A stretch of 64,000 nt of DNA from NCBI GenBank assembly GCA_023412715.1, contig JAEZCC010000042.1, forward strand, positions 62,001 through 126,000. Direction: 5' to 3'. Shown here in pieces: positions 7,332 through 14,946 of this stretch. A model generated the notes under the pieces. The model did no database searches and was not told the DNA's origin. It was given only the letters and a program-made list of their open reading frames with translations. Origin of the DNA: Bacillota bacterium. GTDB lineage: Bacteria > Bacillota > Clostridia > Oscillospirales > Acutalibacteraceae. Made by a program: the position numbers and the translations under genes. How positions within the stretch are numbered: the first letter of the stretch is position 1; each line of letters starts with the position of its first letter.

Positions 7332-8762
7332 ATGACCGAAGAGAATTATCAATATCGTACCAGTCCGTTCCTGCTACGAAATCAGTTTGCGGGCAAAGGC
7401 AAATTTCAGATTCCCTTGATTCCAAAATTTCAGGCGTAGAAAGACGACTTTGAGAATTTGAGGCTGATCGGCTTCGATAAAACAAAACTGGAGAACACCA
7501 ACCATCTGGACCGCATGGTTCATTTCTTTCTGTACGATTATAAGTTTGACCGGGTCTGGAAAAATCCCGATACCGATCTGGAAAAGCTAAGGCGCTACCG
7601 CGCGGTGCTTTCCCCGGATTTCAGCATGTACGTCGAGATGGCGCCCGTTCTGCAGCTTACCAACACGTTCCGGAACCGCTGGTGCGGCGCCTATTTCGCG
7701 TCCAAAGGGATCCGCGTCGTTCCGACCGTCAACTGGGGCAACGAAAACACGTTTGAATTCTGCTTTGACGGAATCGAAAAAGGCTCAACGGTCGCGGTGT
7801 CCACCTATATGGTGTCGGAGCATGACAACCGGCAGGATCAGAAGGAGTTCTTCCTCAAGGGTTATAGCGAGATGCTCCGCCGGATCGAACCGGAGAAAAT
7901 CATCTGCTATAACGAGCCGTTTCCCGAAATGCAGGGCGATATCGTGTTCGTCGACTATGAGCTGAGCTCGTGGAAGTACATGAACGACGATCCGTATGTG
8001 CCTTCCAAATATGTGAAATACATCTGCGGGGCGGAACCGCTTCCGGTCGGAAGCGATCTCATCATCAAACAGGGACATGTTTTAAGCAGGTACGAAGAGT
8101 GCTATAATCATTATATCCAGACGGGGATGGGCAGCGCCTACGGGGGAAAATGGAGACCGAACCCGAACAAGCCGGAAGACCAACGGTTTTTGGAAACGCC
8201 GGGAGAAATAAAAACGACCTTCAAAAACGGCTATCGGGTTGACACAAAAATAGGCCAAGATGGCAGGGCGGGAAAAGAGAGACATTATACTGATCATGGA
8301 TTTCCTAAATATCATACAAATCCACATGACCATCTCATTTATTGGGACGAGAATAACGGAACACCCCGGATGGGACGTGAAATCAATTACCCAAAATCAA
8401 ACTATCCTACTGGCGCGCCGGAATTTAAGGACTTTAAGGAGATGAATGTTTTGAACACAATTGTGAAAGCAAATAGCTTGGAGGAAAATCGGTTTAAAAC
8501 AATCAGTGATTTCAAAGATTGTATGCGTCGCGGTGGTGAAGTGGAATTTATTTGGGATGGGAAGACGTTTGGCGTTTTCTCAAAACTGCAAAAAGCACCA
8601 TCTTCTCCGCAACAAATGCTGATCTCACAGGTCTATGTTGAAAATATGGAACAAACTGAAAAATGGTGCGATTCTGCCGATGAAGTGCTGGAATATAGGG
8701 TCGGCAACGACAGGCTTGGGGATGTGATTACGCAGGTTACGGTGACCGACAGAACGATATAA
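7332..8762 (+). pseudogene. DUF4417 protein fused to toxin-like and immunity-like tail, interrupted by in-frame TAG
   Basis: A frame opens at ATG 7332 after AAAGGGG and runs through a TAG at 7437-7439 (codon 36) to TAA at 8762. The residues before it (LLRNQFAGKGKFQIPLIPKF) and after it (LRLIGFDKTKLENTNHLDRM) fit one continuous DUF4417 N-terminus. Without readthrough, translation must restart, for example at TTG 7458 (434 residues). Residues up to ~240 are DUF4417-like (VVPTVNWGNENTFEFCFDGI). Then comes a segment ending in RHYTDHGFPKYHTNPHDH, reminiscent of phage or polymorphic toxin C-termini, and last a ~100-residue domain (SDFKDCMRRGGEVEFIWDGK) resembling small immunity proteins. The tail is visibly more AT-rich than its surroundings. 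Domain names are from memory and are uncertain. Confidence 0.65.
8451..8762 (+). CDS. Possible independently translated immunity-like domain nested in the DUF4417 gene
   Basis: Within the long frame, AAGGAG at 8436-8441 sits 9 bp before TTG 8451. Starting there would give a 103-residue protein covering exactly the last domain (RFKTISDFKDCMRRGGEVEF to TQVTVTDRTI). This is in frame with the longer product, so both could be made. The start is inferred only from the ribosome site and the domain boundary. It may equally be just the C-terminal part of the fusion. Confidence 0.35.
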   Translation: MNTIVKANSLEENRFKTISDFKDCMRRGGEVEFIWDGKTFGVFSKLQKAPSSPQQMLISQVYVENMEQTEKWCDSADEVLEYRVGNDRLGDVITQVTVTDRTI

Positions 8763-8965
8763 CTAGGTGCTTTTTGGTATAAATACTGCTTCTTAACTGT
8801 CCGTGAACCCTTGATATTACTGACTTTTTTGGTCAAATGCCGCAAGAACACCCGCACCAGCAGGCTGAGCCTGCACGCGATTCACGCTCCTCACAGTGTG
8901 GGGAACCGTTTTGTTTTCTGCACGCGGTTGAAGTCTGCATCTAAATTGAGCAAATGACACAAATA

Positions 8966-8996
8966 AAGGCAGGGCTTTTGCCCTGCCTTCCTTTTT
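8966..8996 (+). terminator. Rho-independent terminator
   Basis: AAGGCAGGGC and GCCCTGCCTT form a perfect 10-bp stem around TTTT, followed by CCTTTTT. Confidence 0.8.
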
Positions 8997-9060
8997 GCCT
9001 GCCGCGGGGCGGGAACCCGGTGATGCCGTATGCGCGGCATGCGGACGGGAAAAGAAATTT

Positions 9061-9089
9061 TTGCTTTTGGGCGATCTTTATGCTACATT
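9061..9089 (+). promoter_or_regulatory. Promoter-like pair upstream of the P-loop kinase
   Basis: TTGCTT (9061-9066) and TACATT (9084-9089) are spaced by 17 bp. The start would leave a leader of about 300 nt. Confidence 0.45.
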
Positions 9090-9399
9090 TAATCTGGGTT
9101 TCATGGGAGCACATGGTCACTTGCCGGAGGTGAGCGAATATCAGGCTCCTGATTGTTCCGATGTCGGCGATAGCCGGGACGGCCGGCCCGTTTTCCAGGG
9201 CTGAAATTCCGGCGAAAGCTTCCGGGAGAATGCGGCGGAACGCGGCAAAGCGCCGGCCTCTTTGGGAGGAGCGGCTTGTATCAGAAGCAGCCTCCAGAAA
9301 TGATGGGAGGCGGAATCCGGGATCCTGACGCGTTTGAAGTTGGAACGACGGAAAAGATTTTTCGCCTTATAGGCCAATCAGAGATAGGGAGGCATCCTT

Positions 9400-10002
9400 A
9401 TGAAAGAACTGATACTTGTCACGTCTCCGCCCGCCTGCGGAAAAACTTATATTTCAAAGCAGCTTGCAAAGAACCTGAAGCATGTCGTTTATCTGGACAA
9501 GGATACGCTCATTGTGCTGTCCAAGCAGATCTTTGCCGTCGCGCATGAAGAGTATAACAGAAGCTCCGGCTTCTTCGAAAAGAATATAAGGGATTACGAA
9601 TACGCCGCCATCGTCGATCTTGCGCTTGAGGCGTTGGAATATGATGACATCGTCCTCATCAGCGCTCCTTTTACCAGAGAAGTCCGGGACAAAGGTTATA
9701 TGGACGGCCTGAGGGCAAAGCTCAGGCAAAAGAAGGCGAAGTTAATCGTAATATGGGTGCAGACCGACGTTGAAGTGGTCAGACAGAGAATGATTCAACG
9801 GAACAGCGACAGGGATTCCTGGAAACTCGCCAACTGGGATCAATATATCGCGGGGGTGAATTTTGACATCCCGAAAGAGCTCGACGATCCGTCGTGCAAG
9901 GACGACTTACTGGTATTCGAGAATTCCTCGGAAGAGGAATATAACAAATCGATGAGGAAGGTACTGGATATCCTTGAATCGCCGGACACTTTTCCCTGTT
10001 AG
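9400..10002 (+). CDS. P-loop NTPase, small-molecule kinase-like
   Basis: A 200-residue protein with ATG 9400 after GGGAGG. The N-terminus VTSPPACGKTYISKQLAK is a Walker A loop whose usual leading Gly is Ser. YLDKDTL follows, then a Walker B-like hydrophobic strand and Asp/Ser region (DDIVLISAPF), and a LID-like stretch of arginines (RQRMIQRNSDRD). This layout fits AAA_33/zeta-toxin/chloramphenicol-phosphotransferase-like kinases, which phosphorylate small substrates. The substrate is unknown. It lies alone in the accessory patch. Confidence 0.75.
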   Translation: MKELILVTSPPACGKTYISKQLAKNLKHVVYLDKDTLIVLSKQIFAVAHEEYNRSSGFFEKNIRDYEYAAIVDLALEALEYDDIVLISAPFTREVRDKGYMDGLRAKLRQKKAKLIVIWVQTDVEVVRQRMIQRNSDRDSWKLANWDQYIAGVNFDIPKELDDPSCKDDLLVFENSSEEEYNKSMRKVLDILESPDTFPC

Positions 10003-10042
10003 GGGCATCCTGCGGATCGGCGGCTTTTCATAGCTCCCATGC

Positions 10043-10048
10043 TATAAT
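10043..10048 (+). promoter_or_regulatory. Extended -10 promoter
   Basis: TGCTATAAT gives a perfect -10 with the extended TG motif, 66 bp before the GNAT remnant. No good -35 is present. Confidence 0.5.
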
Positions 10049-10113
10049 AACCATTATGAAAAAGCCGAAGGCTAAACACGAATGAATAGAAAAACGAAAG
10101 ACGGGGAGTATGC

Positions 10114-10277
10114 TTGAATATTACCATCAGACCATATGCCACAAAGGATTTTCCAGCCATGGTAAATATTTGGAATGAGGTGGTGGATGAAGGCACAGCT
10201 TTTCCGCAGCTTGAACTTTTAACTCCGATAACCGGACAAGAATTTTTTGCCGAGCAGACTTATACGGCCGTGGCGGA
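10114..10277 (+). pseudogene. GNAT N-acetyltransferase, N-terminal remnant
   Basis: From TTG 10114, after GGGGAG, the frame gives MNITIRPYATKDFPAMVNIW and continues to EQTYTAVAD, a typical GNAT first half (beta-1, alpha-1/alpha-2). The acetyl-CoA loop and everything after it are missing. At about 10275 the similarity stops and the next bases belong to another gene family in another frame. It is a deletion remnant and should not make an active enzyme. Confidence 0.7.
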
Positions 10278-10463
10278 CAATATCTGTTCGGACTGGCCGA
10301 GGTCGGGGATCGCGGGCAGATTGTTCTTCCGCAGAAGGCGCGCACCGTATTTGATCTTCAGGCGGGGGATAGGGTCCTGATTGTCGGCGATCAGAAAAAG
10401 GGGATTGCAATGTTCAAGATCGGCGGGGTTCACGATCTCTTATTTCACAAGGATGCCGAATGA
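10278..10463 (+). pseudogene. AbrB/MazE-family DNA-binding protein, 5'-truncated remnant
   Basis: In frame with TGA 10461-10463 the bases read YLFGLAEVGDRGQIVLPQKA followed by RTVFDLQAGDRVLIVGDQKK, a swapped-hairpin AbrB domain (the GQIVLP core and LQAGD turn). Intact relatives start a few residues before YLFG. Here that start has been replaced by the GNAT remnant in a different frame, so no start codon serves it. A deletion between two neighbouring genes explains the junction. Confidence 0.7.
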
Positions 10464-10486
10464 TTTTATGAAAGGGGAAACTCTGC

Positions 10487-10678
10487 ATGAAAGAATACAA
10501 ATACATTGTGCTTGAATATGAAAACCACAAAGCGACCAGTTCAAGCATCACGTGGCACAGGGAAATCATCGACGAGCAGGCGAAGAACGGGTTCCGTTAC
10601 GCCGGTTATCTCCCGACGAAAATGGGCCCGAGCGGGAAGATCCTCTCGGTGGATCTGATCTTTGAAAAAGAAGATTGA
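10487..10678 (+). CDS. Small DUF4177-like protein
   Basis: A 63-residue protein with ATG 10487 after AAAGGGG. The sequence MKEYKYIVLEYENHKATSSS and the ending SVDLIFEKED fit the DUF4177 pattern, a beta-alpha-beta mini-domain with no known reaction. It is probably cytosolic, with no signal or membrane segment. It follows the truncated GNAT/AbrB pair by 23 bp. Confidence 0.75.
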   Translation: MKEYKYIVLEYENHKATSSSITWHREIIDEQAKNGFRYAGYLPTKMGPSGKILSVDLIFEKED

Positions 10679-10786
10679 GACGGATTTCCTGATTTTATTA
10701 ATCCGCGGGGCGTACCCCCGGCCACCCCGGAAGCGGCGCGAAAAGCCGGAAGAAAGCCGTGCCTTTTTTTCTGTGGCAAACCATGC

Positions 10787-10792
10787 TATGAT
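10787..10792 (+). promoter_or_regulatory. Extended -10 promoter of dcd
   Basis: TGCTATGAT gives an extended -10 element 33 bp before the dcd ATG. The -35 region is a run of T residues, without a clear hexamer. Confidence 0.45.
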
Positions 10793-10824
10793 GGAGGCAA
10801 ATCAAACAGCGGGGGGATGGGCAA

Positions 10825-11364
10825 ATGATATTGTCGGATAAAACGATCAGGGAGCTGCTGAAAAACAAGGATCTGGAAATATATCCACTCGAGGAGATAC
10901 AGATTCAGCCTGCAAGCGTCGATATCCGTCTGGGGAATACGTTCACGATACTGGAAGACACCTCTTCCAGCGTCGTTCGGCTGTCGGGTGAAATGCGGTA
11001 CAAAACGATACGGTCGGACCGGTATCTGCTTATGCCCGCGCAATTCGTTCTGGCCACGACCATGGAATATTTCAAGCTGCCGAATCACATGACCGCTTTT
11101 GTCGAAGGCAGAAGCTCCATCGGCCGGCTGGGGCTGTCCATCCAGAATGCCGGCTGGGTGGATCCCGGGTTTGAAGGGGAGATTACGCTCGAGCTCTTCA
11201 ACGCCAACCGATGCGCCATTGAGCTGCAGGCCGGCCGCCGCATCGGACAATTGGTGTTTGCGCAGCTCGATCATGACGCCGAACATCCGTACCGCGGCAA
11301 ATATCAGGGGCAAAAGGGCGCGACGGGCTCGCGCATTTATCTGGACAGAGAATGGAAGGGCTGA
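10825..11364 (+). CDS. dcd: dCTP deaminase
   Basis: A 179-residue trimeric dUTPase-fold enzyme. VEGRSSIGRLGLSIQNAG (~residues 93-110) is the phosphate- and base-binding motif, and PGFEGEITLELFN (~114-126) carries the catalytic Glu. The C-terminal QGQKGATGSRIY closes over the nucleotide. It converts dCTP to dUTP for dTMP synthesis. Some clostridial-length members are bifunctional and release dUMP, which cannot be settled here. ATG 10825 follows GGGGGG, with a strong terminator after the gene. Confidence 0.93.
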   Translation: MILSDKTIRELLKNKDLEIYPLEEIQIQPASVDIRLGNTFTILEDTSSSVVRLSGEMRYKTIRSDRYLLMPAQFVLATTMEYFKLPNHMTAFVEGRSSIGRLGLSIQNAGWVDPGFEGEITLELFNANRCAIELQAGRRIGQLVFAQLDHDAEHPYRGKYQGQKGATGSRIYLDREWKG

Positions 11365-11414
11365 CCCCATTGCGCCGTTGGACGGGCGTTCGGCGGTGGA
11401 ATCATTGCTGCAAT

Positions 11415-11447
11415 AAAAAAGAGATGGCGGAATGCCATCTCTTTTTT
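11415..11447. terminator. Bidirectional terminator between dcd and LacI gene
   Basis: AAAAAAGAGATGGC and GCCATCTCTTTTTT form a perfect 14-bp stem around GGAAT, with A/T runs serving both convergent genes. Confidence 0.85.
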
Positions 11448-11516
11448 GGCCTGCCGCGAGGCGGGAATCCCGGCGCGGCTTCTGTGCTCCCTCCTGCCAT
11501 GCCGGCGTCCGCATCG

Positions 11517-12527
11517 TCAGAACGCCCTGGGGGCTTTGGCCGGCGGCTCGACGGAGCCGCGTTCCACCAGCTGCACGTCGAGGGTGATGTTTTCCGCCGG
11601 GGCCCCCGGATCCTCAATGTGATGGAACAGCATATCCGTGGCAATCTGCGCTTTCCTTTCGATGTCCTGGCGAATCGTCGTCAGGCCGGGAATGGTGTAT
11701 GCGGCAAAAAAGAGGTCGTCGAAGCCGATGACGGAGCAGTCGCCGGGAATCGAAAGCCCGATTGCCTTCAGCCGGCTGATCAGCTTCAGCGCGTTCACAT
11801 CGGCCGGGGCGAAAAAAGCGGTGGTCGGCTCCGGGCAGAGGCAGAGGGAGCGTAAGACGTCCTCCTCCGGCAGGTCGGCAAGGATGCGGTCCTCCGACAG
11901 CGGGAAGCCGGCCCTTTCGAGGGCGTCGCGGAAGCCGATCAGCCTTTGGCGCACCACGCCGCTGGCGTTCGAATAGCTTGCGACAAAGCCGACCCGCCTG
12001 TGCCCTTTTTGCAGCAGGTATGTGGCGGCCAGTTCTCCGCCTTTATAATCGTCGACCCCTACGTTGGTGATCTGCCGCACGGGGCTGTAGCTGTCGATAA
12101 AAATCAGCGGAATCTTGTTGTCGGCCTGGATCTGGCGCATGTTTTGATCGAACATGCCCAGAAAGACGGCGCCCTCCACATACCAGGAGCGCAGGCGCTT
12201 CGTGATATCCTGATAGTCCGACGCGTAATACAGCATGGGCGAATAGTCGTGCGCCTGGATCCGGTGGCAGACCCGCCCGATCAAAGCCCCGTTGTAAGGG
12301 TATTCCATGGCCGAGCCGTCCCCCTGGACGATGACCGCGATGATCCGCGACGCGTGCGAGGAGAGGCTGCGCGCGGACTGGCTCGGCACATATCCGCATT
12401 TTTCAATAATGGCCTGGATCTTTTTGATGTTGCCGTCCGAAACCTTTGAAAACTGGCCGTTCACGACGCGGGAAACCGTCATGACGCTGACGCCCGCTTC
12501 CGCGGCGATGTCTTTTAAAGTGATCAT
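11517..12527 (-). CDS. LacI-family transcriptional regulator
   Basis: A 336-residue repressor starting at ATG 12525-12527. The N-terminal HTH and hinge are classical (MITLKDIAAEAGVSVMTVSR, ~residues 1-56), followed by a periplasmic-binding-protein-like effector domain (IIAVIVQGDG to QLVERGSVEPP). It is divergent from the ABC importer/GH31 operon at 12992, so it most likely controls uptake of the sugar this operon handles. A CG-centred near-palindrome overlapping that promoter (12943-12956) is a candidate operator. Confidence 0.92.
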   Translation of the reverse strand: MITLKDIAAEAGVSVMTVSRVVNGQFSKVSDGNIKKIQAIIEKCGYVPSQSARSLSSHASRIIAVIVQGDGSAMEYPYNGALIGRVCHRIQAHDYSPMLYYASDYQDITKRLRSWYVEGAVFLGMFDQNMRQIQADNKIPLIFIDSYSPVRQITNVGVDDYKGGELAATYLLQKGHRRVGFVASYSNASGVVRQRLIGFRDALERAGFPLSEDRILADLPEEDVLRSLCLCPEPTTAFFAPADVNALKLISRLKAIGLSIPGDCSVIGFDDLFFAAYTIPGLTTIRQDIERKAQIATDMLFHHIEDPGAPAENITLDVQLVERGSVEPPAKAPRAF

Positions 12528-12991
12528 AGCTGCCGGCGTACCTCATTTCGCTGTTTTAAAGCTGCTGCCATCCGGTGGGAAAGCCCCGCGCAGAAAGGGC
12601 AGGCCTTTTCCGCCGGTCTGTGTTAACGATAAACTCAAAAAATACAGAGAAACCCGGCTTTGCGTCAAAGCCGAAAGCCGCGGCTGCAATTACATTATAT
12701 TACATATCTTCCGGCAAGACAAGATGATCCGGAAGGATATTTTTGTGAGTTTTTCAGGAAAGACCTTGACATTTTCCGGAAAGAGGATTATCGTATGACT
12801 GTGGTTACGCTAACACAATAAAAATACAATAATTTTTACGATTTATTAGGATAAATAGAATAAAATATTAAAACTATTTCTATATTTTACTGCAATATAA
12901 GAACCAATATACTCAATATCGCGGAAAAATATCTGATTATAATGATATCGTTATCACAACTTATTTTTGCTTTTGGAAAAGAGGCCACAGC
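12528..12991. other. Divergent regulatory region, 464 bp
   Basis: AT-rich between GC-rich genes and without an open reading frame of interest. It holds an inverted repeat GTTA-CGC-TAAC at 12804-12814 and the promoter/operator at 12938-12956. The LacI repressor and the importer are probably co-regulated from here. Confidence 0.55.
12938..12956 (+). promoter_or_regulatory. Promoter -10 and candidate LacI operator of the importer operon
   Basis: TATAAT at 12938-12943 is followed at 12943-12956 by TGATATCGTTATCA, palindromic except at two positions and centred on CG, as LacI-family operators are. Its position just downstream of the -10 suits repression. Confidence 0.5.
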
Positions 12992-13969
12992 ATGAAGATG
13001 AATAACACTGCCGTTCCGGCGGCCGGCGGCCGGGGAAAAGGGAGAATGGACGCGGCGCTGGGCGGCACTGGGCGGCGGATATGGAAAAACGGCGGCCTGT
13101 ATCTGCTGATACTGCCCGCGCTCATCCTTTCGTTCTGCTTTGCTTACATACCGATGTACGGCATCCTGATTGCGTTTAAGGATTACCGCAACACCCTGGG
13201 AATTCTGGGGAGCCCGTGGGCAAGCCCGTGGTACAAGTATTTTCTGAAATTTTTCAACTCGTACCAGTTCTGGCCGACGATCCGGAACACTCTGCTGATC
13301 AGCCTGTACGGGCTTGCGGCGTCTTTTCCGCTGCCGATTCTTCTGGCTTTGATTATCAATCAGATGCGTGCAAAACGCTTTAAACGGGTGTTCCAGACGG
13401 TTTCTTATCTTCCGCATTTCATCTCTACGGTCGTCATGGTGGGGCTGCTGCTGATTCTGCTTTCCCCGAGCACGGGGCTGATTGGGAACATCTTCCGCAT
13501 GTTCGGCGCGGACGCGCCCAACCTGATGGGAAGCCCGGACGCGTTCAGCAGCGTTTACGTCTGGTCGGACGTCTGGCAGCACACCGGGTGGGACAGCATC
13601 ATTTACGTTGCGGCGCTGTCCGCGGTCGACCCGGCCCTGTATGAGGCGGCCACGGTCGACGGGGCCAGCCGGTGGCAGAAGATGCGCTATATGGATTTGC
13701 CGATGCTGATGCCGACGGCCGCCATTCTGCTGATTATGCGGGTCGGGAACATCATGGGGCTGGGCTTCGAAAAAGTCTACCTCATGCAGAACGACCTGAA
13801 CAACTCCGCAAGCGAGATCATCTCCACCTATGTTTACAAGATCGGGATTATCAGCAGCCAGTACAGCTATTCCTCGGCAATCAACCTTTTCAATACGGTC
13901 GTCAACTTTATCCTGCTTATCATCGTCAACCAGATCTCCAAAAAACTCAGCGACAACAGCCTTTGGTAA
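12992..13969 (+). CDS. Sugar ABC transporter permease, LplB type
   Basis: A 325-residue permease with a cytoplasmic N-terminal tail (~residues 1-35) and six hydrophobic segments. FAYIPMYGILIAFKDY is typical of the LplB/YtcP subgroup of CUT1 importers, and the EAA loop EAATVDGASRWQKMRYMDLP (~214-233) is intact. It pairs with the next permease and the lipoprotein at 14947. No ATPase is encoded in the operon, so a shared MsmX-like ATPase elsewhere is expected. Start ATG 12992 follows GGAAAAGAGG. Confidence 0.92.
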   Translation: MKMNNTAVPAAGGRGKGRMDAALGGTGRRIWKNGGLYLLILPALILSFCFAYIPMYGILIAFKDYRNTLGILGSPWASPWYKYFLKFFNSYQFWPTIRNTLLISLYGLAASFPLPILLALIINQMRAKRFKRVFQTVSYLPHFISTVVMVGLLLILLSPSTGLIGNIFRMFGADAPNLMGSPDAFSSVYVWSDVWQHTGWDSIIYVAALSAVDPALYEAATVDGASRWQKMRYMDLPMLMPTAAILLIMRVGNIMGLGFEKVYLMQNDLNNSASEIISTYVYKIGIISSQYSYSSAINLFNTVVNFILLIIVNQISKKLSDNSLW

Positions 13970-13986
13970 GAAAGGAGGAAAAATTC

Positions 13987-14898
13987 ATGACAAATCCGAC
14001 TGCGGCAACGGAACGCCCCGGCCCGCGGAATAATTCCGATGTCGTGTTCCGCGCCGTTGTGTACGGGCTGGCCATCCTCAGCATGGTTGTGATTCTGTAT
14101 CCTTTGTATTTCATCGTCATCGCGTCGTTCAGCGATCCCACCAATGTGGCGAACGGCTACGTCTGGCTGTACCCGAAGGGCTTCACCCTGGACGGCTACA
14201 CCGAACTGGCAAAACAGGCCGACCTCTGGCAGGGGTATGTCAACACGGTCCTCTACACCGTCGTGGGGACGGCGATCGGGCTGGCGGTAAACATTCCCGT
14301 GGCGTATGCGCTTTCCCGCAGGGACCTGGTCGGGCGCAGATTTTTCTCCTTTTTCTTCCTGTTCACCATGTTCTTCAGCGGCGGGCTGGTCCCGACCTTC
14401 CTGACCGTGCAGCAGTTCCACCTGTACAACACGTTCTGGGTGATTGTGCTTCCGTTTTCCGTTTCGGTTTACGACGTCATTGTGGCGCGCACCTTCTTCC
14501 AGACCAGCATCCCTCTGGAGCTCTGGGACGCGGCGCAGATCGACGGCTGCGGAAACCTGCGGTATTTCTTCCGGATTGCGCTGCCGCTCTCGAAAGCCAT
14601 TGTGGCCGTGCTGGGCCTGTGGATCGCCGTAGGCATCTGGAATTCCTATTTTACGGCTTTGATTTACTTGAAGGATCAGGCTTTGTACCCGCTGCAGCTG
14701 ATTCTGAGGAACATTCTGGTCACCAACCAGATGCAGTCGGCCATGGGCACCGGCGAGGCGGCGCAGATTGCCCTGCGCAAGGCCAATCTTCTTCGCTACT
14801 CGTCCATTCTTGTGTCGACCGTGCCCATCATGTGCGTTTACCCGTTCGTGCAGAAGTATTTCAACCAGGGAGTTATGATCGGTGCAGTAAAAGGTTAA
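13987..14898 (+). CDS. Sugar ABC transporter permease, YtcP type
   Basis: A 303-residue permease with ATG 13987 after AAAGGAGG, 17 bp downstream of its partner. It has six hydrophobic segments, an EAA-type loop (LWDAAQIDGCGNLRYFFRIA) and a C-terminus ending GVMIGAVKG, as in YtcP-like proteins. With the LplB-type protein it should form the heterodimeric pore for an oligosaccharide or glycoside. The frame extends upstream of 13987, but there is no ribosome site there. Confidence 0.92.
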   Translation: MTNPTAATERPGPRNNSDVVFRAVVYGLAILSMVVILYPLYFIVIASFSDPTNVANGYVWLYPKGFTLDGYTELAKQADLWQGYVNTVLYTVVGTAIGLAVNIPVAYALSRRDLVGRRFFSFFFLFTMFFSGGLVPTFLTVQQFHLYNTFWVIVLPFSVSVYDVIVARTFFQTSIPLELWDAAQIDGCGNLRYFFRIALPLSKAIVAVLGLWIAVGIWNSYFTALIYLKDQALYPLQLILRNILVTNQMQSAMGTGEAAQIALRKANLLRYSSILVSTVPIMCVYPFVQKYFNQGVMIGAVKG

Positions 14899-14946
14899 AT
14901 CCTGTAGCTGAGACGATAAATTTTTACTGAAAGAGGAGCGAGTGAA

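Larger units (their letters stand above)
8763..9399. other. Gene-poor stretch, 637 bp
   Basis: No convincing gene. It contains a strong terminator at 8966-8996 and a promoter-like pair at 9061-9089, leaving a ~300-nt leader before the kinase at 9400. I looked for T-box, ZTP, guanidine and cobalamin riboswitch signatures in this leader and recognised none. The first 200 bp may be debris of a lost gene. Confidence 0.5.

Noticed and set aside
8995..9204. 69-residue open frame between the DUF4417 gene and the kinase
   Set aside because: It begins inside a terminator tail, has no ribosome site and lacks family features.
9100..9399. Riboswitch in the leader of the P-loop kinase
   Set aside because: No conserved core of any riboswitch class I know could be matched.
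12943..12956. Catabolite-response (cre) element
   Set aside because: The CG centre fits, but the flanking bases depart from the TGWAANCG consensus; a local LacI operator is more likely.
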